Positions 8,430 through 16,965 of a stretch of 55,504 bases of DNA are shown here, one piece after another. The DNA is from Actinomycetota bacterium (lineage in GTDB: Bacteria; Actinomycetota; Acidimicrobiia; Acidimicrobiales; JAJPHD01), in contig JAJPHD010000015.1 in NCBI GenBank assembly GCA_021325455.1, forward strand, positions 1 to 55,504, in the 5' to 3' direction. Both the position numbers and the translations under genes were made by a program. Each line of letters starts with the position of its first letter. The stretch's first letter is position 1. The notes under the pieces are model-generated. The model was not told where the DNA came from. It did not search any database and worked only from the letters and a program-made list of their open reading frames with translations.

Positions 8430-8903
8430 TCAGATGACCGACAAGTCCCTCTCCGCCGCTTCACGGTCCGCGTAGGGCCGGATCTCGACGATGCGGCCAT
8501 CGCGCACCCGGTAGAGGTGGAAGACCTCCTCGGGCCCGGACCGGCTGGCCCGGCCCGGCCAGTGGATGCGCAGGTGGCACAGGATCCCGGCCGGCCCCGT
8601 CTGCATGTCCGCTACCTGGCCCTCAACGCCGTCGTCGATCAGGCGCTGGAAGGTCGCCGCCACCTCGGCGCGGCTCCGGCACCGGTTGGGGGCATCGTCC
8701 TCTCCCCAGCGGGCCCCGTCTGCCAGGAGGGCTCCGAAGCTTGTGAGGTCCCGGGAATCGAAGGCGGCCCGGAGGGCGGCGGCCATCCCTTCGAGGGCTT
8801 CGCCGGCCGGGAGGGCGGCGCAGCAGCAGTTCGGTCGGTCGCACGCGCCGATGCGAACGCCGCCTTCGATCAGGCATCCGCAGTCAGGGCACCTCACCGG
8901 CAT
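8430..8903 (-). CDS. SnoaL/NTF2-like protein with Cys-rich N-terminus
   Basis: The 157-residue protein begins with a Cys-rich segment (MPVRCPDCGCLIEGG, then ACDRPNCCCAALP) that could bind zinc. Residues about 38-150 show the cone-shaped SnoaL/NTF2 fold pattern: an N-terminal helix (AALRAAFDSRDLTSFGALLAD), W, a central RSRAEVAATFQRLI helix, and the typical end EVFHLYRVRDGRIVEIRPYAD. SnoaL-like domains are small-molecule binding or isomerase scaffolds, often of unknown role. It stands alone between the DUF5666-like gene and the rhamnose operon, and no specific function can be assigned. Confidence 0.7.
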   Translation of the reverse strand: MPVRCPDCGCLIEGGVRIGACDRPNCCCAALPAGEALEGMAAALRAAFDSRDLTSFGALLADGARWGEDDAPNRCRSRAEVAATFQRLIDDGVEGQVADMQTGPAGILCHLRIHWPGRASRSGPEEVFHLYRVRDGRIVEIRPYADREAAERDLSVI

Positions 8904-9025
8904 GGTGCGAGGCTACCCCGACGGCGAGGCCCTGGCCGTGGGCCGGTCAGGGCAGCGGGCACGTGACGGCACCCAGGTGGCCCAGGCCGGCCCGGTCCTG
9001 CACCTGCCCGGTCGCCTGGTCCGGC

Positions 9026-10471
9026 TCAGCCCTCGAGCCTCCGGGCGGCGGCCTGCCAGGGTCCCCCCGGACCGGCCGGCCGGTAGGTGCGCAGCTCCAC
9101 CGAGGCGGCCACCAGGTCACGCATGGCGCTGAGCGACCCCACCTTCCCCTCCGCCTGGGCCTGGACCAGCAGGTTCCCGACGGCGGTGGCCTCCACCGGC
9201 CCGGTGACCACGGTCCGCTGGCAGGCGTCGGCCGTGAGCTGGCAGAGGAGGCCGTTGGCAGCACCTCCTCCCACCAGGTGGACCACCGGGGTCTCCCTCC
9301 CCGCCAGCTCGTCAGCGCGGTCCAGGGTGCGGGAGTAGGCCAGGGCCAGGCTGTCGAGGATGCAGCGGACGGTCGCCGCCGGCCCCTCCGGGCGGGGCTG
9401 GCCGGTCTCCTCGCAACTGGCGGCGATCCGCCCCGGGATGTCCCCGGGGGAGGAGAGATCCGGGTGGTCCGGGTCCACCACCGAGCGCAGGCCCGGCTCC
9501 CCGGCGGCCAGGGCGAGCACCCGCTCCCGGTCCCCCTCCCCGAGCACCCCCTGCCGGCGCCACCACCGCTCCGCCTCCTGGAGGAGCCAGAGGCCGGTGA
9601 CGTTGCGCAGGAAGCGAACCGTCCCCTCCAGCCCGGCCTCGTTGGTGAAGCGGGCCAGGCGGGCCGGCTCGGATAGGACGGGCCGGTCGAGCTCCAACCC
9701 TACGAGCGACCAGGTCCCACAGGATATGTAGGCAAAGCGGTGGTCCCTGGCCGGCACCGCCGCCACTGCTGAAGCGGTGTCGTGGGAAGCCACCTTCCTC
9801 ACCCTCACCTCGCCTCCCAGTCCGGTGGCCTGGGCCACCTCCCCGAGCACGGGGCCGGCGTCCTCGCCGGGCTCGCAGAGGGGTGGGAACAGGCGGCGGG
9901 GGAGGCCGAGGTCCTCGATCACCCCTGCTGCCCAGTCCCCGGTAACAATGTCCAGGAGCTGGGTGGTGCTGGCGGCGCTCCTCTCGGCGCTCACGCTGCC
10001 GGTGAGGAAGTAGCAAAGCAGGTCGGGTATGAGGAGCAGGGTCCCGGCCGCCTCCAGGGCCGGCGTTGCCCGGGCGGCATAAAGCTGGACCGAGGTGTTT
10101 ATCGGCAGTGTCGGCACTCCGGTCAGGCGGTAGAGGGCACGGGGGTCGATGGGCAGGTCGACGCCTTTGGTCCGCCGGTCCCGGTAGTGGTAGGGCGGGC
10201 CGAGCAGGGACCCACCGGGGTCGAGGAGGCCGTAGTCGACCCCCCAGGCGTCGATCCCCACGCTGCGGACGTCCCGCCCCGCTCGGGCGAGCCCGTGGAG
10301 GATCTCCCGGAAGATGCCGAGGACGTCCCAGTGCAGCCCGTCGGGCAGCGCCACGGGATGGTTGGGGAAGCGGTGCACCATCCGCATCCCGATTCCGTCT
10401 TGGGTCACCTCCCCGGCGACCACCCGCCCACTCGAGGCGCCGAGGTCGACCGCCAGGTAGGTGGATCTCAC
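9026..10471 (-). CDS. rhaB: L-rhamnulokinase (FGGY family)
   Basis: The 481-residue FGGY carbohydrate kinase phosphorylates L-rhamnulose to L-rhamnulose 1-phosphate with ATP. The N-terminal phosphate-binding strand is YLAVDLGASSGR, with LHWDVLGIF and GIDAWGVDYGLLD typical of rhamnulokinases. The C-terminal domain carries the ATP-site loop HLVGGGAANGLLCQLTAD. GTG 10471 is chosen because it overlaps the TGA of the aldolase gene as GTGA and begins directly at the conserved N-terminus. It is the third gene of the leftward operon isomerase - aldolase - kinase, which gives the substrate assignment. Confidence 0.9.
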   Translation of the reverse strand: MRSTYLAVDLGASSGRVVAGEVTQDGIGMRMVHRFPNHPVALPDGLHWDVLGIFREILHGLARAGRDVRSVGIDAWGVDYGLLDPGGSLLGPPYHYRDRRTKGVDLPIDPRALYRLTGVPTLPINTSVQLYAARATPALEAAGTLLLIPDLLCYFLTGSVSAERSAASTTQLLDIVTGDWAAGVIEDLGLPRRLFPPLCEPGEDAGPVLGEVAQATGLGGEVRVRKVASHDTASAVAAVPARDHRFAYISCGTWSLVGLELDRPVLSEPARLARFTNEAGLEGTVRFLRNVTGLWLLQEAERWWRRQGVLGEGDRERVLALAAGEPGLRSVVDPDHPDLSSPGDIPGRIAASCEETGQPRPEGPAATVRCILDSLALAYSRTLDRADELAGRETPVVHLVGGGAANGLLCQLTADACQRTVVTGPVEATAVGNLLVQAQAEGKVGSLSAMRDLVAASVELRTYRPAGPGGPWQAAARRLEG

Positions 10472-11160
10472 CGGGTCCCGGGGGACGGGCGAGCGAAGTC
10501 GATGCCGTAGTTGCGCCCGATCCAGGCTTGCTCCTCGGGCGTCAGCACGTGCTCCCCCCCAAGGGTGCGTGCCACGTACACGATCTCGGCCACCCATTCC
10601 ACCTGGGCGGCCACCAGGTAGGCGTCCTCCACGGTGTCCCCGATGGCCACCACCCCGTGGTTGGCCAGCAGCACCGCCCGGCTGCCGGGCTGGCGGCCGA
10701 AGGCCTTGACGGCCGCCTCGCCCAGCTCGGGGCTCCCCGGTGAGGCATAGGGCTCGGTCACGAGGATGCGCTCGGAGCGGGGGCCGATGTTCTCGTTGCA
10801 CACGAACGGTATGTCCTGGCGGGCGACGGCAAAGGCCGCCGCGTAGCGGGAGTGGGTGTGCACTATGGCCGAGACGCCTGCCATGGTGCCCATGATCCCG
10901 AGGTGCAGGGGCATCTCCGACGTCGGCTTGGCTCCCCCTTCGGCCCGGCCGTCGTCCAGGTGTATGACCGGGTGGTCTCCGGGCTCCAGGTACTCGTAGG
11001 GCACCCCTCCGGCCGAGACCACCAACCTGTCACCCACCCGGATGCTCACGTTCCCCGCTGACCCGGTGACCAGCCGGTCGGCGACCATGCGGGTGCAGGT
11101 GCGGTGCACGGCCGCCTGGGCGGCGGCCACGGAGTCAGGGGGGCCGGGCCGGTTACGCAT
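10468..11160 (-). CDS. rhaD: Class II aldolase, probably L-rhamnulose-1-phosphate aldolase
   Basis: The 230-residue class II (zinc) aldolase of the AraD/FucA family should cleave rhamnulose 1-phosphate to dihydroxyacetone phosphate and L-lactaldehyde. Visible motifs are GSAGNVSIR (phosphate site), SEMPLH (candidate catalytic Glu82), zinc ligands His101 and His103 in IVHTHS, and a third His in LLANHGVV. It is shorter than E. coli RhaD and closer in length to FucA, so the substrate rests on its place between rhamnose isomerase and rhamnulokinase. ATG 11160 has GGGGG just upstream and overlaps the end of the isomerase gene by 8 bases. Confidence 0.82.
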   Translation of the reverse strand: MRNRPGPPDSVAAAQAAVHRTCTRMVADRLVTGSAGNVSIRVGDRLVVSAGGVPYEYLEPGDHPVIHLDDGRAEGGAKPTSEMPLHLGIMGTMAGVSAIVHTHSRYAAAFAVARQDIPFVCNENIGPRSERILVTEPYASPGSPELGEAAVKAFGRQPGSRAVLLANHGVVAIGDTVEDAYLVAAQVEWVAEIVYVARTLGGEHVLTPEEQAWIGRNYGIDFARPSPGTR

Positions 11161-12325
11161 ACCCCCAGCCTGCCGGGCCTGCCTGGCTCCCCGTGCCGCG
11201 CTCGGCGGCGATCCTGCCTTCATGGCCGGACCGCAGGTAGGCGGCCATGGGGTCGGGATCGAGACCCATGTCCTCCCGCAGCTCGGCGAGCAGCGGCCTG
11301 ACATCGGTGGAGAAGGCGTCCATCAGCACGGCGTTGGCTCCCAGCACGTCCCCCTCGGCCTGGGCCCTGGCCAGGGCCGGCTCGTCCACCAACAGCGCCT
11401 TGGCCGTCGCTTCCTGCACGTTCATGACGGAGCGGATCTGGGCCCGCACCTTGGGCTCGATGTTGTGGCACTGGTCGAGCATGAAGGCCACCTGGCCCTC
11501 GAGGGCCCCCGCCGCCACCACCTCCCTCATGATGAGGAACAGCTCGAAGGGGTCGGCGGCGCCCACCATCAGATCGTCGTCTGCGTAGTTGCGGCTGTTG
11601 AAGTGGAAGCCCCCCAGCCGCTGCTGGCCGAGGAGGAAGGCCACGATGAACTCGATGTTGGTGCCCGGGGCGTGGTGCCCCGTGTCCACCAGCACCTGGG
11701 CCCTCTCCCCGAGCCGGAGGCAGTGGCTGTAGGACGTGCCCCAATCGGGGACGTCGGTGTGGTAGAAGGCGGGTTCGAAGAACTTGTACTCGAGGAGGAG
11801 CCGGGTTGCCGCCGGCAGAGAGCGGTAGATCTCCTGGAGACCCTCGTGGAGCCTCTCCTGGCGGGCTGCCATGGAGTCCTGCCCGGGGTAGTTGGTGCCG
11901 TCGGCCAGCCAAAGGCTGAGGATGCCCGAGCCCACCGATTCGGCGATGGAAAGGCACTCACGGACGTGGGCCAGGGCCTTGGCCCGCACGGCGGGGTCCG
12001 GGTGGCAGAGGCTTCCCAGCCGGTAGTCCTCGTCCTGGAAGAGGTTGGGGTTGATGGCCCCGATCCGCATTCCCTGGGAGGCGGCGTGCTTGGCCAGGTC
12101 CACGTAGTCGTCCACCGCGTCCCAGGGAATGTGGAGAGCCACCGAGGGTGCCACCCCCGTGAAGTGGTGCACGGTGGCGGCGTCGTCGACCTTCTCGTAG
12201 GCGGTGCGGGCCGCCCCCGGGAGGGGGAAGACCTTGAACCGGGTGCCGGTGTTCCCGAAGGACCACGATGCCAGCTCGATCCGCTGGTTGCGCAGCCTCT
12301 CCTTCACCAGCCCGGTGCTCGCCAT
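11153..12325 (-). CDS. rhaI: L-rhamnose isomerase (RhaI type, TIM barrel)
   Basis: The 390-residue protein resembles the bacterial RhaI class of metal-dependent L-rhamnose isomerases: an N-terminal RIELASWSFGNTGTRF segment and barrel strands with metal-ligand residues in LLLEYKFFEPAFYHTD, VLVDTGHHAPGTNIEF, GGFHFNSRNYADDD and AFMLDQCHNIEPK. It converts L-rhamnose to L-rhamnulose in the cytoplasm. ATG 12325 is chosen because GAGGAG lies 7 bases upstream; reading further up runs into the promoter. It is the first gene of the leftward operon, controlled from 12339-12385. Confidence 0.88.
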   Translation of the reverse strand: MASTGLVKERLRNQRIELASWSFGNTGTRFKVFPLPGAARTAYEKVDDAATVHHFTGVAPSVALHIPWDAVDDYVDLAKHAASQGMRIGAINPNLFQDEDYRLGSLCHPDPAVRAKALAHVRECLSIAESVGSGILSLWLADGTNYPGQDSMAARQERLHEGLQEIYRSLPAATRLLLEYKFFEPAFYHTDVPDWGTSYSHCLRLGERAQVLVDTGHHAPGTNIEFIVAFLLGQQRLGGFHFNSRNYADDDLMVGAADPFELFLIMREVVAAGALEGQVAFMLDQCHNIEPKVRAQIRSVMNVQEATAKALLVDEPALARAQAEGDVLGANAVLMDAFSTDVRPLLAELREDMGLDPDPMAAYLRSGHEGRIAAERGTGSQAGPAGWGYA

Positions 12326-12338
12326 GCCCCACTCCTCA

Positions 12339-12350
12339 TGAAACGATTTA
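12339..12350. promoter_or_regulatory. LacI-type operator, leftward rhamnose promoter
   Basis: TGAAACGATTTA matches the LacI-family palindrome TGAAACGTTTCA at 10 of 12 positions. It lies 6 bases downstream of the minus-strand -10 box, over the predicted transcription start, a typical repressor position. The likely protein is the LacI regulator encoded at 15432-16493. Confidence 0.7.
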
Positions 12351-12356
12351 TGCCCG

Positions 12357-12385
12357 AAGATAGGCTCAGCCCTCCTGGCTGTCAA
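12357..12385 (-). promoter_or_regulatory. Sigma70-type promoter of the rhamnose catabolic operon
   Basis: On the minus strand TTGACA (12385-12380), a 17-base spacer and TATCTT (12362-12357) form a near-consensus housekeeping promoter. Transcription would start at the adjacent operator and run into the isomerase gene. Confidence 0.75.
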
Positions 12386-12448
12386 GAGTGACTGGCGCCA
12401 CCGGCGGCCCGTCACCCATTGTGGCCATTGACGGGGAAATACAGAATC

Positions 12449-12477
12449 TTGACAGGACCGGTCTCGCTCATTAGCCT
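12449..12477 (+). promoter_or_regulatory. Promoter of the rhamnose transporter operon
   Basis: TTGACA (12449-12454), 17 bases, then TAGCCT (12472-12477). TAGCCT is a poor E. coli -10 but recurs as an apparent -10 before several genes of this window. The LacI-type operator follows one base downstream. Confidence 0.65.
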
Positions 12478-12478
12478 T

Positions 12479-12490
12479 TGAAAGGATTCA
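12479..12490. promoter_or_regulatory. LacI-type operator, rightward rhamnose promoter
   Basis: TGAAAGGATTCA matches TGAAACGTTTCA at 10 of 12 positions and sits immediately after the rightward -10 box. With the site at 12339 it makes a mirrored pair repressing both divergent transcripts. Confidence 0.7.
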
Positions 12491-12519
12491 CTCCCCGATG
12501 CCGACAGATGGGGGTTGAC

Positions 12520-13992
12520 ATGAGGGAAGCCGTTCGCCCGGCAGCAGCGGGGGGCCGCCTCGGGCCGTCTGCGGAGATCCTTAGCTCCTTCGACGAGACC
12601 CGCCTCTCAGGGGTCCACTGGAGATGGACCGCCATCGCCGCCCTGGGCGACTACCTGGACGCCGGGTCCATCGTGGCCGGCGGGGTGGCCCTCCCCCTTT
12701 GGACCTCCTATCTCCATTTCGGGTCCACGACCGTCTCGCTCATAGCCGCCTTCAGCTCCAACGGGATCTCCACCGGCGTGGGGGCCCTCATCGCCGGGCG
12801 GCTCGGGGACAAGTTCGGCAGGAAGTTCATCTACACCTGGGACCTCCTGCTCTACTGCCTGGGAGCCATAATCGTGGCCGCCGGGGTCAGCGGTCCCATG
12901 GTGATCGCCGGCTACATGCTCCTCGGCCTCGCCGTCGGCATCGACGTGCCCACCTCCTGGTCGCTCATCGCCGAGTACGCCCCCCGTCGCCACCGGGGCA
13001 AGCTGATGGCCTTCACCAACGTCTTCTGGTACATCGGCCCCATCGTGATATTGCTGCTGTCGCTCGCCTTTCACCCCTTGGGCCTGTTGGGCGCCAGGCT
13101 CGTGTTCCTGAGCCTGCTCGTGGTGGGGGCCGGCTCGTACCTGCTGCGCCGCTTCCTCACCGAGTCTCCCCGCTGGTCCTTGGACGAGGGGCGCTCCAAC
13201 GACGTGTCGGCCGCCCTGGCTGCCCTGTCGCACCACCGGGGGACTGCCGCCGCCGGCGCCGCGCCGGCCCCGGGTCCCGCTCCTGCCCCGCCGGCCGGCT
13301 CAGCCTTGGCCGGAGACCCCGCCGCTGCCGGCGCCGGGAGCCCCGCCGTCCCGTCGGGCACGGCCACTCGCTCGGCCCGGGGCTACCGTGGCCTCCTCCA
13401 GCCCAGGCTGCTGAAGCGCTTCGCCTTCATCACTCCCCTCTACGTGCTGTGGGGCATACCCGCCGGCACGTACGGGTTCTTCGAGCCCACCCTGTTCAAG
13501 ACGGTGGGGGCGCACAGCCTGGCCGCCTCCGACGGCCTCGACATTCTCTGGTTCGGCTCGGCCATCGTGGCCCTCTTCGTCGTCTTCATGCCCCTCAACG
13601 ACCGCATCGACAGGCGGATCCTCTATGCCGTCTCGGCCGCCTTTTGTGCGGCGGGGTTCTTCCTCCTCGTGTTCCTGCCCGTCTCCAACATCTGGGTCGC
13701 CATCGCCAACATCCTGCTCTTCGGGTTCGGCCAGGGCATCGGGCTCTGGCCCCTGCAGCGCACCTGGTCCGTCGAGCTCTTCCCCACTGCGGTGCGCAAC
13801 ACCGCTCAGGGCGTCCTGTGGTCGTTCATGCGTATCGTCCTCGGGATCTGGAGCTTCTTCCTCGCCGACGTGACGGGGGCCCTGGGCTTCCCCATGGTGG
13901 CGCTCATGCTGGCCCTCATGTTCTGCTACAACTTCGTCGTGGGCGGGCTGTTCGGGCCCCGGACCCAGAGCGTGTCCCTGGAGGAGATCTGA
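12520..13992 (+). CDS. MFS sugar transporter, probable L-rhamnose uptake
   Basis: The 490-residue major facilitator has 12 predicted helices. The loop after TM2 carries the MFS signature variant GRLGDKFGRKF, and IAEYAPRRHRGK follows TM4, as in sugar symporters. The central loop is an unusually long Ala/Pro/Gly linker (about residues 240-290). Rhamnose as substrate is inferred from its position opposite the rhamnose operon behind a shared operator pair. ATG 12520 is chosen for the GGGGGTT 5-9 bases upstream; an in-frame ATG at 12508 is possible. The stop overlaps the next gene's proposed CTG start. Confidence 0.8.
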   Translation: MREAVRPAAAGGRLGPSAEILSSFDETRLSGVHWRWTAIAALGDYLDAGSIVAGGVALPLWTSYLHFGSTTVSLIAAFSSNGISTGVGALIAGRLGDKFGRKFIYTWDLLLYCLGAIIVAAGVSGPMVIAGYMLLGLAVGIDVPTSWSLIAEYAPRRHRGKLMAFTNVFWYIGPIVILLLSLAFHPLGLLGARLVFLSLLVVGAGSYLLRRFLTESPRWSLDEGRSNDVSAALAALSHHRGTAAAGAAPAPGPAPAPPAGSALAGDPAAAGAGSPAVPSGTATRSARGYRGLLQPRLLKRFAFITPLYVLWGIPAGTYGFFEPTLFKTVGAHSLAASDGLDILWFGSAIVALFVVFMPLNDRIDRRILYAVSAAFCAAGFFLLVFLPVSNIWVAIANILLFGFGQGIGLWPLQRTWSVELFPTAVRNTAQGVLWSFMRIVLGIWSFFLADVTGALGFPMVALMLALMFCYNFVVGGLFGPRTQSVSLEEI

Positions 13993-15398
13993 GCCGCAGC
14001 TCGCCCGTCGAGGTCGGGTTGGTCAGCGGCGGTCTCGGCGCCTACTGGGCCCAGTTCCCGGGCCTGAAGGAGCGCCTCCAGGCGATGGCCGCCACCGTGG
14101 CGGAGCGCTTGGAGCAGCTGGGGGCCTCGGTCAAGGAGGCCCCCTTCGTGTCCGACGAGCGGGAGGCGGCCGCTGCCGGCGACCACCTGAGGAGAGCCGG
14201 ATGCGACCTGGTGGTCTTCTACCTCCCCACCTATCTGACCGCCACCATGGCCGCCCCGGTCGCGGTGCGGTCCGGCTGCCCGGTCCTCTTCGTGGACCTC
14301 CAGCCGGGGCCCGCCATGGACCACGCCGGCACCGACACTGCTACCTGGCTCACCTACTGCGGCTCCTGCGCCCTCCCCGAGATCGGGAACATGATGGGCA
14401 GGTTCGGCCTCCCGTTCCGGTCGGTGTCGGGCCACCTGGGCGACGAGCGGGCCTGGGCCCGGATAGGGCGCTGGGTGAGGGCGGCCGGAGTGGCCGGAGC
14501 CCTGCGACGGGGCCGCTACGGGCTTCTCGGCCATCTCTACCCCGGTATGTACGACGTGGCCACGGACATCACGGCGGTGGCCGCCCAGGTCGGGGGGCAC
14601 GTGGAGGTGCTGGAGATCGACGACCTCGGCGTCCGGGTACCCGGGGAGGGCAGCACCGAGGCGGCTTCGGTGCTCGACCTGGCCCGCCAGACCTTCGACA
14701 TCCATCCCTCGGTGAACGACGACGACCTGCGGTGGGCGGCCCGGGTGGCGGTGGGGCTGCGCAGGCTGGTTGCCGACTTCGCTCTCGACACCCTCGCCTA
14801 CTACTACCGGGGCCTGGGCGAGGGGGACAACGAGCGGCTGGCGGCGGGGATGATCCTCGGGGCATCGCTCTTGACCGCCGATGGGGTCCCGGCCTGCGGG
14901 GAGTTCGATCTCCGGGCCTCCATCGCCATGATGGTGCTCGACCGCCTCGGTGCCGGTGGGGCCTTTACCGAGCTCCAGGCCCTCAACTTCGAGGACCAGG
15001 TGGTCGAGATGGGTCATGACGGCCCCGGCCACCTCGGGATCAGCGCCCGGCGGCCGGTCCTGCGGGGTCTCGGCGTCTATCACGGCAAGCGGGGGTTCGG
15101 GGTGTCGGTGGAGTTCGACATCCAGCACGGTCCCGTTACCGCCCTCGGGATAGGGGTGGAGAGGGAGAACCGGCTGGGCCTGGTGGCCAGCGAGGGCCAG
15201 GTGGTGGAGGGCCCCTTGCTGGAGATAGGCAACACCACCTCCCGGGTGGACTTCGGCGCCGACCCCGGCGAGTGGTGCGACGCCTGGTCCCGCTCCAGCG
15301 TCGGCCACCACTGGGCCCTTGGAGTCGGGCACCGGGTGGAGGAGCTGCGGTGCCTGGCCGACCTTCTGGGACTGCCGATGCGAGTCGTCACGGCCTGA
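13989..15398 (+). CDS. L-fucose/L-arabinose isomerase family protein
   Basis: The protein of about 469 residues has the N-terminus of the cd00578-like arabinose/fucose isomerase family (VEVGLVSGGLGAYWAQFPGL). Rossmann-like segments follow (CDLVVFYLPTYLTATMAAP), then family segments GEFDLRASIAMMVLDRLG, LNFEDQVVEMGHDGPGH and, near the end, SVGHHWALGVGH. These proteins isomerise aldoses and ketoses with a metal ion. No ATG, GTG or TTG precedes the conserved start; the only candidate is CTG 13989, which overlaps the transporter stop as CTGA and follows GGAGGAG. The substrate is unknown: the cluster already has a rhamnose isomerase, so a related deoxysugar is possible. Confidence 0.75.
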   Translation: MSRSSPVEVGLVSGGLGAYWAQFPGLKERLQAMAATVAERLEQLGASVKEAPFVSDEREAAAAGDHLRRAGCDLVVFYLPTYLTATMAAPVAVRSGCPVLFVDLQPGPAMDHAGTDTATWLTYCGSCALPEIGNMMGRFGLPFRSVSGHLGDERAWARIGRWVRAAGVAGALRRGRYGLLGHLYPGMYDVATDITAVAAQVGGHVEVLEIDDLGVRVPGEGSTEAASVLDLARQTFDIHPSVNDDDLRWAARVAVGLRRLVADFALDTLAYYYRGLGEGDNERLAAGMILGASLLTADGVPACGEFDLRASIAMMVLDRLGAGGAFTELQALNFEDQVVEMGHDGPGHLGISARRPVLRGLGVYHGKRGFGVSVEFDIQHGPVTALGIGVERENRLGLVASEGQVVEGPLLEIGNTTSRVDFGADPGEWCDAWSRSSVGHHWALGVGHRVEELRCLADLLGLPMRVVTA

Positions 15399-15431
15399 GC
15401 GGGGTCGGGGCGGTCCCGCTCCGGCCGAGGC

Positions 15432-16493
15432 TCAGCGCCGGCGCCCTCTCCGGGCCCCCCGCCCCTCAGGCCCCAGGGGCGAGCTGGAGTCCCGCACCAC
15501 GAGCTCGGGCTCGAAGAGGATCTGCTGGTGCCGGTGGTCGGGGTTGGTCATCTCGTCGAGCAGCAAGCGGCCGGCGGTCCGGCCCAGCTCGTAGATGGGC
15601 TGGCGCACCGAGGTGAGCGACGGTGAGAGCATGGCCGCAAAGCGGACGTCGTCGTAGCCCACCACCGCCAACTGCTCGGGGGTCGAGCTGTCGAGCCGGC
15701 GGAGCCCGCTCAGTAGTCCCAGGGCCACGACGTCGTTGGCACAGAACACCCCGGTGGGCCGGGCGGGGTCGGCGAGCAGCTTGGGCACGACCGCCTCGCC
15801 CTGGGTGGCCGTCAGCGCCCCGAGGTGGTACTCGCTCACGCAGCGGTCCGGGTCCAGGCCGGCTCGCTTCAGGGCTTGGCGCAAGCCCCGCCGCCGGTCG
15901 GCGCACTGGCGGATGGAGAGCGGGCCGTTGAGGAAGGCGATCCGGCGATGGCCTGCCTCTACCAGGTGCCTGCCGGCCAGCTCGCCTCCCTTGACGTCAT
16001 CCACGAACACGGCGCAGATGTCCCGCCGCCCGGTGCGGGAGTCGAGCAGCACCACCGGCATGCCCTGGCGCCGCAAGCGCTCCACCCCGTCCAGCTTGCG
16101 CCCCGCCGGGGTGATGAGGACCCCTTGCACCCGCTGCTCGACGAGCAGGCGCAGGTAGCGGGCCTCGCGCTCGGCCAGCTCGTCGGTGCTGCAGAGCACC
16201 ACCACCAGATCCGAGTCCCTGCAGACGTCCTCGATGCCCCGGGCCATCTCGGTGAAGAAGGGGTTGGAGACGTCGAGGATGACCACCCCCACCGACCGGC
16301 TCTTGCCGGCCCGCAGCTGATAGGCCGCCGTGCTGCGCACGAAGCCGGTCTCCTCGATGGCGTCGAGCACCCGCTTCCTGGTCGCCAGCGCCACCCGGTC
16401 GGGGCGGTTCAAGACGTTGGAGACCGTCCCGAGGGAGACCCCCGCCCGCTCGGCGACGTCCCGGATGGTCGGCCTCCTGGCCCCGATGCTCAT
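15432..16493 (-). CDS. LacI-family repressor, probable rhamnose regulator
   Basis: The 353-residue regulator has an N-terminal LacI helix-turn-helix (TIRDVAERAGVSLGTVSNVLN, residues 9-29) and the hinge region (YQLRAGKSRSVGVV), then a periplasmic-binding-like effector domain (SNPFFTEMARGIED, GRHLVEAGHRRIAFLNGP, VFCANDVVALGLL, VVGYDDVRFAAMLSPSLTSV). It would bind TGAAAnGnTTCA-type sites such as those at 12339 and 12479 and release them on binding rhamnose or a metabolite (inference). It is encoded downstream of the mutarotase gene on the same strand, convergent with the isomerase-like gene. Confidence 0.9.
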   Translation of the reverse strand: MSIGARRPTIRDVAERAGVSLGTVSNVLNRPDRVALATRKRVLDAIEETGFVRSTAAYQLRAGKSRSVGVVILDVSNPFFTEMARGIEDVCRDSDLVVVLCSTDELAEREARYLRLLVEQRVQGVLITPAGRKLDGVERLRRQGMPVVLLDSRTGRRDICAVFVDDVKGGELAGRHLVEAGHRRIAFLNGPLSIRQCADRRRGLRQALKRAGLDPDRCVSEYHLGALTATQGEAVVPKLLADPARPTGVFCANDVVALGLLSGLRRLDSSTPEQLAVVGYDDVRFAAMLSPSLTSVRQPIYELGRTAGRLLLDEMTNPDHRHQQILFEPELVVRDSSSPLGPEGRGARRGRRR

Positions 16494-16562
16494 CCCGGTG
16501 GGAAATCTAGCCCCGGTGCAATTCCCCGGGTTCCTCCGGGCGGTGGCCCCGGGCGGGAGCCC

Positions 16563-16880
16563 TCAGTCGAGATGGAAGATCTCTTCCAGGGGGACCATCG
16601 CCTCGTCGGGGCGGCGGCCGTCCAGGTCGAACAGCGGCACCATCTCCGTCTGCCAGCGGGCATTGACCTCGGCTGCCTCCATGGCCGAGCGCGCCGCGTC
16701 GAAGTCCTCACATTCCAGGTAACCGACGACCGTGCCGTCCCCGGCGAGGAACAACGAGTAGTTGTGCCACCCGGCCGCTTGGAGGGCGGCGCGCATCTCC
16801 GGCCAGACATCGGCATGGCGGCGCCGGTACTCCTCGGCCCGATCGGGCCGCACTCGCATCATGAAGCAGATGCGCTGCAA
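16563..16880 (-). CDS. rhaM: L-rhamnose mutarotase
   Basis: The 105-residue protein matches RhaM in length and motifs: QRICFMMRVRPDRAEEYRRRH with the catalytic-type His, VWPEMRAALQAAGWHNYSLFL, then NARWQTEMVPLFD and the terminal EIFHLD. RhaM interconverts alpha and beta L-rhamnose so the isomerase receives its preferred anomer. TTG 16880 is chosen because GGAGGA lies 7 bases upstream and the length fits the family; there is no nearer ATG or GTG. TAGTGT at 16913-16918 (minus strand) may be its -10. The LacI gene follows after 69 bases. Confidence 0.9.
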   Translation of the reverse strand: MQRICFMMRVRPDRAEEYRRRHADVWPEMRAALQAAGWHNYSLFLAGDGTVVGYLECEDFDAARSAMEAAEVNARWQTEMVPLFDLDGRRPDEAMVPLEEIFHLD

Positions 16881-16965
16881 GGGGTCCTCCTCCCGGTCCA
16901 ATCCCGGCGGGCACACTACCGACCCTCCCTGCCCGGGGAGGGCCTGCCTGGGAGCCGCACCCCGG

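Noticed and set aside
13230-13390. Short repeats in the transporter gene
   Set aside because: They encode an Ala/Pro/Gly linker inside a continuous frame and reflect low-complexity coding sequence, not a repeat element or CRISPR.
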